Below are positions 18,342 through 28,500 of a DNA stretch of 61,928 nt, piece by piece. The stretch covers positions 1 to 61,928 of the forward strand of contig JANQLS010000010.1 in NCBI GenBank assembly GCA_028280485.1. The letters are read 5' to 3'. The position numbers were made by a program, and so were the translations under genes. The DNA is from Planctomycetota bacterium (GTDB lineage Bacteria > Planctomycetota > UBA8108 > JACQVS01). The stretch's first letter is position 1; the number at the start of each line of letters is the position of its first letter. The notes below the pieces were generated by a model. That model ran no database searches. It saw only the letters and a list, made by a program, of their open reading frames with translations, and was not told the DNA's origin.

Positions 18342-20186
18342 ATGTTGAAAATTCGCCCAAGCTGGCTAGTAGCCACATTCTTATTCTCATTGCTAATCTT
18401 TACTCCATTTGCAGCTGGAAAGAATTCCCTTCAATTAGAATCGCCTTCGGGAGATCACACGGTGGAGTTATCTCGAAACAATGAGGGAGCACTTACTTAT
18501 TCAGTAAAGTATAAAAAGAAAACAATCATTCAGCCTTCACGCTTAGGACTTACCTTAGAAAAACATCCTGACTTTGATAGTGGCTTCAATTTCTCTGTCT
18601 TAGACACACGAGATCACCAAGGCACTCTGAAGAGTCGCTTAGGTGAACGTGCTAAAGTCGATTACGAATGGAAAGAATTTAATTTAACGGTCAAGCAAGA
18701 CTCAACGGATCGTATCTTTAAAATTGTATTTCGACTTCTCGATGAAGCAGTGGCCTTTCGTTATGAGGTTCCTCAACAGACACAGCTAACAGAGTACGCT
18801 ATTTCAGGAGAACTCACAGAGTTTGCGCTATCACCTCATGCGGTGGCCTTCACCGAATACGGACATGAAGGGGAATACGTTCCTCAACCGATGGCCCCGA
18901 TTCGCCGCGGTTGTTGGATGCCCTTGCTGGTTCAAAACAAAGAAGAAGGATTAAGCCATGCGATTCTTCAAGCTGATGCGGAAGATTACGCTCGACGATT
19001 CTTATATTCAAAAGGATCTGTCGGAACATTAGCAGTGAGCTTAGCCAGTAAGGTTAAAGCGAAAGGCAGCTACAAAACTCCTTGGCACATCGTGGTGACT
19101 GCGAATTCCGACTCTAAGTTGATTGAACTCAATTACATTCGTGACGCTCTCATCGACAATCGTCTACCTGAGCCCAATTGGATCGTTCCTGGAAAAGCGA
19201 TTCGTATCACCGATCTCACAACAAAAGCTGGGATTGAAGGTATCGATTTCGCAGCAGCAAACGGCTTGCAATTCGTCGAATACGATGCCGGATGGTACGG
19301 TGATCAAAAAAATCCCAAGCACGATGCGACGACTTGCATTCGAAATCTCAGCGTGGAGGACGTTTGTAAATACGGGAAGACCAAAGGCATCGGTGTGATC
19401 CTCTACGTCAATAAAATCCATTTAAGACATCAGCACGATAAGATCTTCCCTACTTATAAAAAGTGGGGTGTAGCTGGATTGAAATTTGGCTTTGTTGACG
19501 GAAAAACACAGGAAGGAATCACGGAAACTCACAAGTGGGTACGATTAGCATTAGAAAATGAAATGATCGTGGATATCCACGACAACTACCGCCCCAGTGG
19601 TATGACCCAACGCTACCCTAATCTTCTCACCCAGGAAGGGATTCGTGGAAATGAATGGAGACCGACCTCCCGTCATAATACAACCATGCCTTTTACTCGA
19701 TTTATCGCAGGAGCCGGTGATTATACCTTCTGCTATCCCGGTGGAGGAAAGACAACTAACGTCCATCAATTAGCATTGACTGTCGTTTGTTTTAGCCCAT
19801 TACAATTTCCTTACTGGTACGGCAGGCCGAAAGACTACACAAACTCCCTCGGTAAAGACTGGTTTAAGATTGTCCCCGTCACTTGGGACGATACGAAGGT
19901 GCTCTTCGGAGAAGTGGGTGAATATTATGCCATTGCTCGTAAGAAAGGTAACGATTGGTTCGTCGGCGGGATTACTAATGAATTTAAAAGAACATTTGAT
20001 TTCTCACTGAAGTTCCTTGATCCCAAAAAATCCTATCAAGCAACAGTCTTTAGAGATACCGAAGGGAAGGAACTTGAAAAAGAAAACCTCAGCGTTTCTT
20101 CAAAATCAATTCTTCGAGAGCATCTCAAAGCCAATGGCGGAGTGACCATTGTCATCAAACAGGCGCCTTCAAGCCAAAGACTTTAG
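18342..20186 (+). CDS. Glycoside hydrolase family 97 protein
   Basis: A 614-residue secreted enzyme with a signal peptide (hydrophobic about 8-25). The N-terminal beta-sandwich opens with LQLESPSGDHTVEL. The (beta/alpha)8 barrel follows with GLQFVEYDAGWYG (308-320), LKFGFVDG (380-387), IHDNYRPSG (412-420), RYPNLLTQEGIRGNE (424-438) and a C-terminal sandwich. This is the usual GH97 length and order. GH97 contains inverting alpha-glucosidases (SusB type) and retaining alpha-galactosidases. Here the SusB-type HE pair reads HD (Asp414), and Gly383 may sit where the retaining enzymes have their nucleophile, so mechanism and substrate remain open. It is co-transcribed with the oxidoreductase upstream and converges with the SGNH gene 6 bp away. 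Confidence 0.9.
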   Translation: MLKIRPSWLVATFLFSLLIFTPFAAGKNSLQLESPSGDHTVELSRNNEGALTYSVKYKKKTIIQPSRLGLTLEKHPDFDSGFNFSVLDTRDHQGTLKSRLGERAKVDYEWKEFNLTVKQDSTDRIFKIVFRLLDEAVAFRYEVPQQTQLTEYAISGELTEFALSPHAVAFTEYGHEGEYVPQPMAPIRRGCWMPLLVQNKEEGLSHAILQADAEDYARRFLYSKGSVGTLAVSLASKVKAKGSYKTPWHIVVTANSDSKLIELNYIRDALIDNRLPEPNWIVPGKAIRITDLTTKAGIEGIDFAAANGLQFVEYDAGWYGDQKNPKHDATTCIRNLSVEDVCKYGKTKGIGVILYVNKIHLRHQHDKIFPTYKKWGVAGLKFGFVDGKTQEGITETHKWVRLALENEMIVDIHDNYRPSGMTQRYPNLLTQEGIRGNEWRPTSRHNTTMPFTRFIAGAGDYTFCYPGGGKTTNVHQLALTVVCFSPLQFPYWYGRPKDYTNSLGKDWFKIVPVTWDDTKVLFGEVGEYYAIARKKGNDWFVGGITNEFKRTFDFSLKFLDPKKSYQATVFRDTEGKELEKENLSVSSKSILREHLKANGGVTIVIKQAPSSQRL

Positions 20187-20192
20187 ATAAAG

Positions 20193-23100
20193 TTACCTCA
20201 GCTCTCTTCCCGCAGCCCAGTAAAGCCCACGCACCAAGATCTGTTGGAAGCCGGGATTCCTCCAAGCGCTATCCTCATGACCTAAGGTCGTATTGAAAAC
20301 ACGCCCTTTTCCGTAGTCTTGCACCCAACCCATCGATTGTTGCTCTCGGCCACGATCCATACGGAACAAGCTGTGAAGTTTGAAGTCTGGGTGATATTCG
20401 TTGGCGTAAGTTTCATCGTGAATCTTAAAGTCTCCGAAGGGTGCAGTGATGGGATGCTCCTTATCCATGATGCGAATCATGAATTCACCTCCCCGATGGG
20501 TGACGAAGCGACCGCCTAAGAGTCTCCAATAGACATCCGACTTCTTGAACGCATCGGTTGCATGTACACCAGCAAGACCTCCACCGTTTTTTACGTAATC
20601 GTGAAGGGCCTCCTCCTGGGACTTATCCGTAAAGTTTCCTCCCGGACCATAGAATAAAACCAGGTCGTGTTGGGCTAAGTTCTTTGTATTGAGGTCATCC
20701 ACATTTGGAGTAAGACGAAGATCAAAGTCTCCAGTCGCAGTGAGAAGAGGTTCAATCGTATCGTGAAACCCATGCCAATCGTGAGATCCTCTTCCTCCGA
20801 CAAGCAAAACTTTAATTCGATTGTTATTTGGTTTTTTAGGAACGCCTAAGGCATCCACCAGCCCCGGTGTAATAACTTTTTCACAACCTAATTCACCCGG
20901 GTGAATCCCATCCGGAACGTACTTATCAAATAAGGACCGATCATCTCTAAGAACAGGCAGCCAATTGCGAGCGTGGTCGATAAGTTTAAGCTTTCGCTCC
21001 TTCGCAACTTCGCGATACATTTGATAATACTTATTGATCTGGGGTCTTCGAGCTAAGTGCACTCCGACCGGCATGTTCATTGTCATCAAAATGATTTCGG
21101 TATGCTTATTTGCTTCATGAACTCTATCAATCATGTTTATCAAATTCATACGTGCTTGTTCAACCGAAGTTTTATAGGGTAAATAAGCATCGTTGATACC
21201 GAACTCGATCAACAGGGTGTCTGGCTTCTTAGCGATCACTCGGTCTTGTAAGTTATCAACTCCCCATTTCGACCACATCCCCCCTCGACCACTATTAACC
21301 ACTTTGATTAAGCCCGGCCATTTCGCTTTTAACTGGGCTTCGAGTTGCTTCACCCAAGCACCACCTGAGGTTAAGCTAGTTCCGTAGGTAACGATGGTTT
21401 GGGCCTTACCCTTATTCAATTGCTGAATTAAGCGACTTATTCCGTAGACCAAGTGAGTTTTAGATTTCGGTCTAATTCGCTTCGTTGGTTTAAGTAGAGC
21501 TTGACCCTGCCTCCCCACCTCTAACACAACTCGGAAGCCTCTCGAGTCAAAACGAGTAGGAGTGTTCCCTCTACCCCGAAATGCCGAGAGTAAAAACAAA
21601 GAATTATCAAATCGCCAAGAGCCCCCCCGTAACACTCGATAGTGCTCTTTGTCTTCATAGATACTGTCACACCATTCCCATGCGTTCCCCGTGAGATCGT
21701 AGAGACCATCTTTCGTGGGCTTGAAAGAGCCTACCGGGCTTGTGAACTTAAAGGAATCTGAATTGAATGATGATGCAATATTTCCTACTCCATTTGGAGG
21801 GGGCCAACTTTCTCCCCAAGGAAACTCTTTAGCAATTTTTACTCTTTCATTCTTTGGTGCTTCGATGCTTTTAAATTTGGGGAACTCAGAGTCATTTTCT
21901 TGCGTTCCAATTCCAATCGCACCGCTCCACTCATGGTCTTTCGGAAGTCGGTAAGTTCGCCCCTCTTTCTTAGAGAGCCACTTACAAAACTCCATTGCAT
22001 TGTTATACGAAACGTTTACTACAGGATGGTCTCCGCCCTGTGGAAAATTAGGCTTTTCGAAATCCCGTTTCGTTTCTTCGATAAAGACAGCAAAATCTTT
22101 TACGCGAGTTTCCCACTTTGAAAAGAGAACACCTGGAACGGCTTTAACTGGGACAAACTCCATGCTCAAAGAATTCGTGAAGGTGAGTTGCTCCTGATTT
22201 TGTTGGCCACCAAAATTCGAAATCATGGAGGTAAACTGAGAATCAGATAGCCCTAATCCTCTAAGAGTTCCCGCGGCCATCAAAGTATCTCCCAGAGGAC
22301 TCATATGAACCCCATCACCCGTTAGCCAACCACGCCCCACCACCTTTTCTCGTGAATTTAAAGCCGTTAGAAAAAGACCATGTAAATCTACTATCTGACA
22401 CTGCTTTTCATTGGCGATCTCTTTTTTAGCTTTGACATAGAGGGCTAATCTTTTATTCCCCTCAGAATTTATGTCTTCTCGGATCACGGTAGGAGTCAAA
22501 AGAACGACATGAATTCCCGCTTTTTGAGCCCTTTCCACCATAGTAGATACATTTCTCTTATAAGCATCTAAGATATGTTGTTGGTGCGCGCCATTTAATC
22601 GATGCCAGACATCGTTGATCCCAATACAAATCGTCACCACGGCTGGCTTGAGTTGAATCACATCGCGATCAAAGCGTCGGAGCAAATCCTCGGCCTTTTG
22701 ACCGCCGATGCCCTTATTGATGATCTTGGGAATCTTTAACTCGGGAAACTCTTGTTGAAGAACGGAATGAATCGTACGAAGATAGCCCCCCGCTGCAGTG
22801 ATGGAATCTCCGATAGCTACAATGGATTCACCCTGATTCAGGATCAGCTTTGCGGGATAATCCCCTGACCCCGAACGCATGAATGCTTGAACCATGGCGA
22901 GTAGACGCATCTTTTCTAAATGACGTAGAGTCTGCTCCGCCTGACTCACTAAGGGTATTGCTTTTAATATAGATTCATCACTTAAGACCGAAGCTGAGAT
23001 ACAACCAGGTACATGCTCTCCCCACTTAGATTGGCTAGTGATTCGAACGGTAAGTGGCTTGCCGGCGGGTATGGCTTGGCTTAGTACGAGAAAAAGCGTT

Positions 23101-23672
23101 CTTTGGTTTTGCCTAAACGCATCGGCGTTCCAACAATTTTCAGGATTGTCTTTAATCCCATCAATCGTTTGCTCAGCAAAACAAGGAGCTTCAGCAGAGT
23201 TCGCCCAAACCGATCCAGCCTTGAAACCAAGGATCTCAATTTCAGAGATAGCGAAGTTTCCATTGTGACTTCGCCCCGGCCCCCCTCTTCTTAAGCTTTT
23301 ATCGAGGGGAAAATCTAAACGTAAAATTTTTCCAGATTTTAAAGGCTTTAATTGAAGGGTAATTACTTCATGTTCAGGATTGGGTCCGCTGGCAACAAAG
23401 CAACCATCAGCACGTCGCTTGAAGATAGAACCATTAGCGCAGGTAATATTTAGTATGTCACAAGCAGGGAGAGTTTTTTTCTCATCGGTGTGATCACGTA
23501 GGAATTTGAGGGCATTCTCTACTTGTGATTTTGTTTTTTGGATCAATCCATCAAGCTTAGAAACGGGATCATTAAAATCTTCATAAGCTTGAGCATTCCC
23601 GTTGTAGTAATTCAAAATAAAAACAAGAAGAACGATCCATCTAGATCGTGACAAACAACTCCAGCTTTTCAT
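20193..23672 (-). CDS. Four-domain secreted protein: SGNH + FGE-like + SGNH + ThuA
   Basis: An 1159-residue fusion with a signal peptide (cleavage near AQA, 27-29). Residues 70-235 form a beta-rich domain of the kind found in planctomycete PSD proteins. Residues 283-475 are an SGNH/GDSL esterase (GDS 288-290, GIND 351-354, DGVH 453-456). Residues about 497-718 are an FGE/SUMF1-like domain (GNAWEWC 662-668, RVLRGGSWR 679-687, RGFRVV 711-716) that lacks the cysteine pair of true formylglycine-generating enzymes. Residues 757-945 are a second SGNH domain (GTS instead of GDS at 764-766, GIND 825-828, DGIH 921-924). Residues 952-1159 are a ThuA-like domain (KVLLVGGRGSHDWHGF). Two esterase sites on one chain suggest deacylation of a complex glycan. 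Confidence 0.93.
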   Translation of the reverse strand: MKSWSCLSRSRWIVLLVFILNYYNGNAQAYEDFNDPVSKLDGLIQKTKSQVENALKFLRDHTDEKKTLPACDILNITCANGSIFKRRADGCFVASGPNPEHEVITLQLKPLKSGKILRLDFPLDKSLRRGGPGRSHNGNFAISEIEILGFKAGSVWANSAEAPCFAEQTIDGIKDNPENCWNADAFRQNQRTLFLVLSQAIPAGKPLTVRITSQSKWGEHVPGCISASVLSDESILKAIPLVSQAEQTLRHLEKMRLLAMVQAFMRSGSGDYPAKLILNQGESIVAIGDSITAAGGYLRTIHSVLQQEFPELKIPKIINKGIGGQKAEDLLRRFDRDVIQLKPAVVTICIGINDVWHRLNGAHQQHILDAYKRNVSTMVERAQKAGIHVVLLTPTVIREDINSEGNKRLALYVKAKKEIANEKQCQIVDLHGLFLTALNSREKVVGRGWLTGDGVHMSPLGDTLMAAGTLRGLGLSDSQFTSMISNFGGQQNQEQLTFTNSLSMEFVPVKAVPGVLFSKWETRVKDFAVFIEETKRDFEKPNFPQGGDHPVVNVSYNNAMEFCKWLSKKEGRTYRLPKDHEWSGAIGIGTQENDSEFPKFKSIEAPKNERVKIAKEFPWGESWPPPNGVGNIASSFNSDSFKFTSPVGSFKPTKDGLYDLTGNAWEWCDSIYEDKEHYRVLRGGSWRFDNSLFLLSAFRGRGNTPTRFDSRGFRVVLEVGRQGQALLKPTKRIRPKSKTHLVYGISRLIQQLNKGKAQTIVTYGTSLTSGGAWVKQLEAQLKAKWPGLIKVVNSGRGGMWSKWGVDNLQDRVIAKKPDTLLIEFGINDAYLPYKTSVEQARMNLINMIDRVHEANKHTEIILMTMNMPVGVHLARRPQINKYYQMYREVAKERKLKLIDHARNWLPVLRDDRSLFDKYVPDGIHPGELGCEKVITPGLVDALGVPKKPNNNRIKVLLVGGRGSHDWHGFHDTIEPLLTATGDFDLRLTPNVDDLNTKNLAQHDLVLFYGPGGNFTDKSQEEALHDYVKNGGGLAGVHATDAFKKSDVYWRLLGGRFVTHRGGEFMIRIMDKEHPITAPFGDFKIHDETYANEYHPDFKLHSLFRMDRGREQQSMGWVQDYGKGRVFNTTLGHEDSAWRNPGFQQILVRGLYWAAGRELR

Positions 23673-23989
23673 TTTGTAACGCCTTGTAAAAATTCTCTGG
23701 GCTAGTATCTCACCAAACTCAAGTAACTTTTAGCGATCGAGACCGACATCCTCATCTTCATTTCGAAATCGTATATGTGATCAGGTTTATAAGCAAAACT
23801 TTGACTATTTAACCGAGAAAGAATTATATCAAAATCGTCATGGGCTTCACAATTCAGGATAATAAGTTATCAATGTGGTATAGAAATCGGTCAAAATATA
23901 AAAGCCCCATAGGAAACAAAGTGACTCGCGTCTCTAATTTTAAGTATATGCCCGTTTGATATTAGATATATTTCAAAAAGGTCTTTCTA
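23673..23989. other. Divergent intergenic region before the redoxin gene
   Basis: An AT-rich region of 317 bp between divergent genes. A ribosome binding site AAAGG lies just upstream of the ATG at 23990, with 8-9 bases spacing. No repeat, hairpin or small gene was seen. Promoters for both flanking genes should be here, but I cannot place the boxes with confidence. Confidence 0.5.
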
Positions 23990-25207
23990 ATGAAGTTGAT
24001 CCTAGTATCCCTACTACTGTTTGGAGTGAATCCATTTGATGTTTCTGAGGCGGAACAAAGTAAATCAAAGACTCCCGCTGAGCAATTTAGAGCTCTTCAA
24101 AAGAAATACAATTTAATTGGTGGAAAGTTTCGAAAAGCAAAAACGGACAGAGATCGAAAGTTGGCAGTTGAAGAATTAGGCTCCCTCACTTCGAAGTCCA
24201 TAAAACTAGCTGAAGAGAATCCTAAAGACCCCATCGCGCTTAAAGTCTTACGGCAAGCTGTTCAATCCTTAATCTCAGTGGATTCATTAGCTCAACACAC
24301 CACTGAGATGAACAAGGAGCATTTCCCCCAAGGCAGCGAAGAAGCCGCTGCTTCTAAGATAATTCAAATCTTGACACGAGATCACATCAAAAGCGATCAA
24401 TTAGGCATCATATGTGATCGCATGCGGTATGGAGCCCGCCAAGAATTTGTAATCTTTTTAAGCTCAGTTATCGAACTTAGTCCTCATAGAAAAGTACAAG
24501 GTATGGCGAGTTTAGCGTTAGCTCAATTAAAACATACCCATTTGAGGATGATGGACTTAGCGGCGGATCGAAAAATTTTGAGCAATCGGTACGATCATAT
24601 TTTCGGGAAGAATTTTCTCGATTCTATAGGAGGAAGAAATCGAGACGCCATCGCAAAGAGAGTTGAGAAGCTCTATCAAAAGGCGCTCCCTTATACTGAC
24701 GTCACCAACATTCCTTTTAAGAATAGTGTTTCAGAGAAAGCAAAAGCAGAACTCTACGATCTGCAACATCTGTCATTAGGTAAGAAGGCACCAGAAATTC
24801 AGGGGCCTGACCAAGATGGAAAACCTTTTAAACTCAGTGACTACCGAGGCAAGGTAGTGCTACTTTATTTTTGGATGGAATACTGACTCACGTGAAGGGC
24901 TCATTGGCCCAGCGAGCGGTCGCTCGTAAAGGAATTAAAGGATCAGCCCTTTGCTTTATTAGGAGTCAATGTCGTAGCGAGAAAGCCTGACTCTCTCAAA
25001 AAAGTTATGGAAAAGGAGAACATCACTTGGAGAACTTTCGCAGACGAAGGATCGATTAAGAAACAGTGGAATTCTCCTCCAACCCCGACTTTTTACATCA
25101 TCGATCACGAGGGAGTGATTCGACACAAATGGGTTGGGCATCCCGGTGAAAAGGTTCTTGAGAGTACCATTCTAAAGTTGCTGGAAAAAGTAAAGGATAA
25201 GAATTAA
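23990..25207 (+). CDS. Probable selenoprotein: TlpA-like redoxin with UxxU active site
   Basis: Read as one 405-residue gene with two in-frame TGA codons decoded as selenocysteine (24884-24886, residue 299; 24893-24895, residue 302). Residues 1-22 are a signal peptide, about 30-255 a helical domain, and 263-405 a thioredoxin-fold redoxin (APEIQGPDQDG, LSDYRGKVVLLYFW). The active site reads FWMEY-U-LT-U-RAHWPSERS, aligned with the usual FWxxWCxxCRxxxP of this family, so both TGAs fall on the two catalytic cysteines. The frame continues without change for 105 codons: SLVKELKDQPFALLGVNV, the cis-proline segment SPPTPTFYIIDHEG, and a TAA stop. Gene callers would report a truncated 298-residue protein plus a 66-residue fragment. 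A hairpin with a GGUC loop lies 22 bases after the second TGA. The alternative is a pseudogene with two nonsense mutations. Confidence 0.85.
24912..24927 (+). promoter_or_regulatory. Candidate bacterial SECIS hairpin
   Basis: A 6-bp stem (GCGAGC at 24912-24917 with GCTCGT at 24922-24927, including one G-U pair) closes a four-base loop GGUC (24918-24921). The loop begins 23 bases after the second TGA and 32 bases after the first, inside the 16-37 base range of bacterial SECIS elements, and has G in its first two positions. The E. coli fdhF SECIS has a very similar GGUCU loop at a similar distance. A second short hairpin (GGGC 24897-24900 with GCCC 24907-24910) lies between the TGA and this stem. 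All of it is coding sequence, as expected in bacteria. Confidence 0.7.
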
Positions 25208-25220
25208 AGCCGGCTGATAC

Positions 25221-25585
25221 GTAATTAGTTCCTGTTGATTAAACAGGAACTAAGCCGAGTTAGGATCAACTCGGCCGCGGACGTAGGCTCGCAGAGCCTA
25301 CGTTAAGCGGAGTGAAGGCGCAGCCCGCGAGGGCTATGTCAAAGAAATAGCGAAGAATTGCCGAAACGGTTGAATCTTCCTCCGAAGGAGCAAGATTCAA
25401 CAAATACTAATTAGTTTAGGATCCCTCGCTGACGCTTCGGGCTTGAAATGTAACATCGCTTCGTACGGATCTCAATTCAAGCCCGAAGCGTCAGCGAAGA
25501 TTCTTTTCGGTCAATGAAGCGTTTGCTTTTTTTATATCACCTGGGTCATGGCTACGGTTTCGTTTCGTACGACTCGCGGAGCGAG
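25221..25585. repeat. Dense palindrome cluster downstream of the redoxin
   Basis: This gene-free stretch of about 390 bp is a string of hairpins: TTAGTTCCTGTT/AACAGGAACTAA (25225-25236, 25242-25253), GCCGAGTT/AACTCGGC (25254-25261, 25268-25275), ACGTAGGCTC/GAGCCTACGT (25281-25290, 25294-25303), AGCCC/GGGCT (25322-25326, 25331-25335), TTGAATCTT/AAGATTCAA (25370-25378, 25392-25400), and a perfect 22-bp inverted repeat (25426-25447 with 25476-25497, 28-base loop). CTCGC/GCGAG follows near 25572. The TAATTAGTT/CAACAG strings match the ends of the repeats at 1-163 and 61460-61689. It may also end transcription from both convergent genes. Confidence 0.8.
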
Positions 25586-25599
25586 CCTACTACTAAGAG

Positions 25600-28500
25600 C
25601 TACTCTTCATCACAAATCAAATCGTCTTCAGTTCCATCGAAACCGAAATGAGGGTAGGGAGCTACGGGTGGGTCGGCCGCAAAATAAATATGGTTGAGGA
25701 GGCCTAATGCATCGCCCAATTCCAGTGTTCCACTGTCATCGGTATCTAACGCATCTTGACACTCGACAGCAACACCTCGGAATTGATGCAAGAGATTTAA
25801 TACAGCATCTCCAATATTGATGTCACCATCGCCATCGGCATCCCCTCGAATAAATCCTTCGGACGTGATCACGGTTGAGGTAACCTCGATCGATCTTCCG
25901 GAAAGTACATTTCCATCGTGATCGACACCGAAAATATCGATCGTGTTGATGGGAGCCGTCAACGGGATCTCAACAGTCCAACGAGTGGGCGTACTCCATC
26001 GGGGATTTAAAGGAAGAGTTTCTCCCCCATTGATCGAATAGACGAGTTCGGCGAATGTGGTTGGAGCATCCCCACCAAGGTCAACGGTAATTTCATCGAC
26101 AGTGAAATCATTCCCACTATTGGTAGAAATTCTAAAGTTAACGTTTCTAAAGGCATTGATTGAATTTCGAATCACATTAGCCCTTGAAGACATGAAACTT
26201 CGTACATTATTCATCGAGATGCCAACCTCTGATTGAAGGGCATCGAGGAAGGGAGCCGCCGATGAAGTTGACCAAGGGCCATCCAAAAATTCCCCCATAA
26301 GATTAACGTAAACTCGTCGAGTCGCTGGGCGAGAAATAAGACGAGCCCAACCGGGATCAAAGGTGGGGAAGACAGGGAAATTGACTTGATTCCCTGGCAT
26401 AGCTTGATTGAAATCAAAACCGATGGTTTCCCAGCGACCATCCAATTCTTCAATTAAATAAGCATTGTGCCCCTGACCGATACCGAGAGTATCCCAATCG
26501 CTCACAAACACTCGAGGGACCATCGTTCTCATAAAGGCTTCGACATCCAGAATATCGTTGATCGTCGCATCGTGAACGGAGTTTGAAGTCGTACCAGGAT
26601 CCATCACCCGCATCAACTCCATGAAGCCACTCCAATCGTCCTTACTACGATCGAGCACTTGGTAGTAGTAGTAACGATAATTTTCGGGCTCTTGCCCCAT
26701 GTAATCAAACGAGGCTCCGTCGTAACCGGTCCGCGATCCTGAGTCACTAAACTGTAATCGCGCTACGGCTTTCAACATCGGCCCATCGGTATCTGGAAAC
26801 CACTTACGTACAAATTGATTGTTGTAAGGTTGAATCAATCTTTGGACACCCACCGTTGATCCATTCACTCGGGTGGTCACAAATTCGATCAAGGGAACGG
26901 CAACCGTTTCATTGAATGTTCCGTTTTGACCTAAGACGTGAAAGGAAGCGACTTCAGCTTGACCATCCGCTCTTCCACTGAGATTGATCGACTTCAAATC
27001 AGGGAACAAAGGATTGTCATCTTCAAATCTCACTCGGTAGTTACGGCGCTCCGTTCTTCCCCACGGGCTCCCTCGATACCGAACTCCGACTCCATAACGA
27101 GGCCGCTCTTGATTGAAGATGACCGCACCATCGACGAGATCGTTGGAGTGTAAAGGGCGGCTCGTTAATTCGCTGGTTTGACGATCGTCTAAGATAATCG
27201 CAACAGTGTCTCGACTCGACGAAGAGCTCGAACGCACTTGAAAGATAAAAGTCTTATCGGGAGCTTCCCTGGGCCAAACGCTGGTGTTGCCATCGTTGTC
27301 AACGGCTTCAACGTACCAAACGACCTTATCTCCATTGGAGAACTGAGGGAGAGTCCCCTGATATAAGTGACTTCCCGAAACTTGGCTTAATGGAAGCTCT
27401 GAAAAGGCGCCTTGCGGGTGTCCCTCACGATAGAAAACGGTGACTTCATCGATGCCATCAGAATCTTCGGCTCGGATCGTTAACCGGGCATTGTCATCAT
27501 CGCTTGGAGTCGAAGGGCTGTGGAGCATGTCCCAAAGAACCGGACCTGAATTATCACTTCCAGATTCCGATCTTAAGTGCGCACGTGCCGTGTTCTCTTC
27601 TCCTGGCGTCCCTAAATTTTGGGGAACGGTTAAGCGAAGGCGACCACCCAAAGTATTGCCCGACATATTCACTGAAGGCCCTGGTCGACCTCCCCAAGGC
27701 CCAGCCGTAAATTGACCGTGCCCAATGATCAAGCTTGCTCCTCTCATCCAACGAGCCCAAAGCGCAACTTCGTAAGGACCAGCACTCAGTCGAGGAGAAG
27801 TTTCAATTTCAATTCTGTTGACCGAACTGTCACCTTTTCCTGAAGCAACGAACTCGAGGCAGGCATTACCCGAACGCGAATCGTAAGTCACTCTTCTCGA
27901 CTCATGGTGAGTTCCTTGAATCAACCACGAAGATGTGCTCGTCTCAAAGCCCGGATTCTGAATGTGGTTCGATCCCCCATTCCTTCTCACCGAAACATCA
28001 TCGATCAAACACATACCACGGTCAGCGAGGAAAAGGTGCAACTCCGACTCCGATGAGGTTCGATAGCTGCTCACGTCGTAACTGATGCGTTCCCAGGGGG
28101 CTTTATCCGATTCATCGCTATCTTGCCACGCGCTTCCATGATCATTGTTTTGATGAGGATCGATGAGCTCTAAACTCGCTCCCCCACCGTCAGCCCATTC
28201 GGGCCAACTTCCACCTTCAAAATAGCGTACTTGGTCGATGATGTTACCGAGTAGATCCACTAAACGAAGGTTCTCTCCCCGATTCGACAATCCTCCGATG
28301 AAGGGACCGAGAACGCCTGTCAAACCGTAAACATCTTGAGTGAGATCAGGGTCGTCTGAAATAACTAAGTATTCACCCGAGTTGAGAATCGTTCCATCGG
28401 GAATGAGGAAGGTGATTCCCCGATTAAATCGAAACCCTGAAAGATCGACCGCTTCCTCGCCTCGGTTATAAAGCTCGACAAACTCTCCCTCGCGGTCCTC

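Noticed and set aside
23990..24886. A complete 298-residue protein ending at TGA 24884
   Set aside because: It would stop in the middle of the redoxin fold just before the active site, and the same frame continues with the remainder of the family.
24884..25006. A frameshift in the redoxin gene
   Set aside because: 23990 and 25007 are in the same frame, so no shift is needed; only the two TGA codons interrupt it.
25007..25207. A separate 66-residue gene
   Set aside because: It is in the same frame as the redoxin gene and is its C-terminal part; no ribosome binding site of its own was chosen over read-through.
25221..25585. A CRISPR array
   Set aside because: The repeats are palindromes of different sequence and length, without regular spacing or constant direct repeats.
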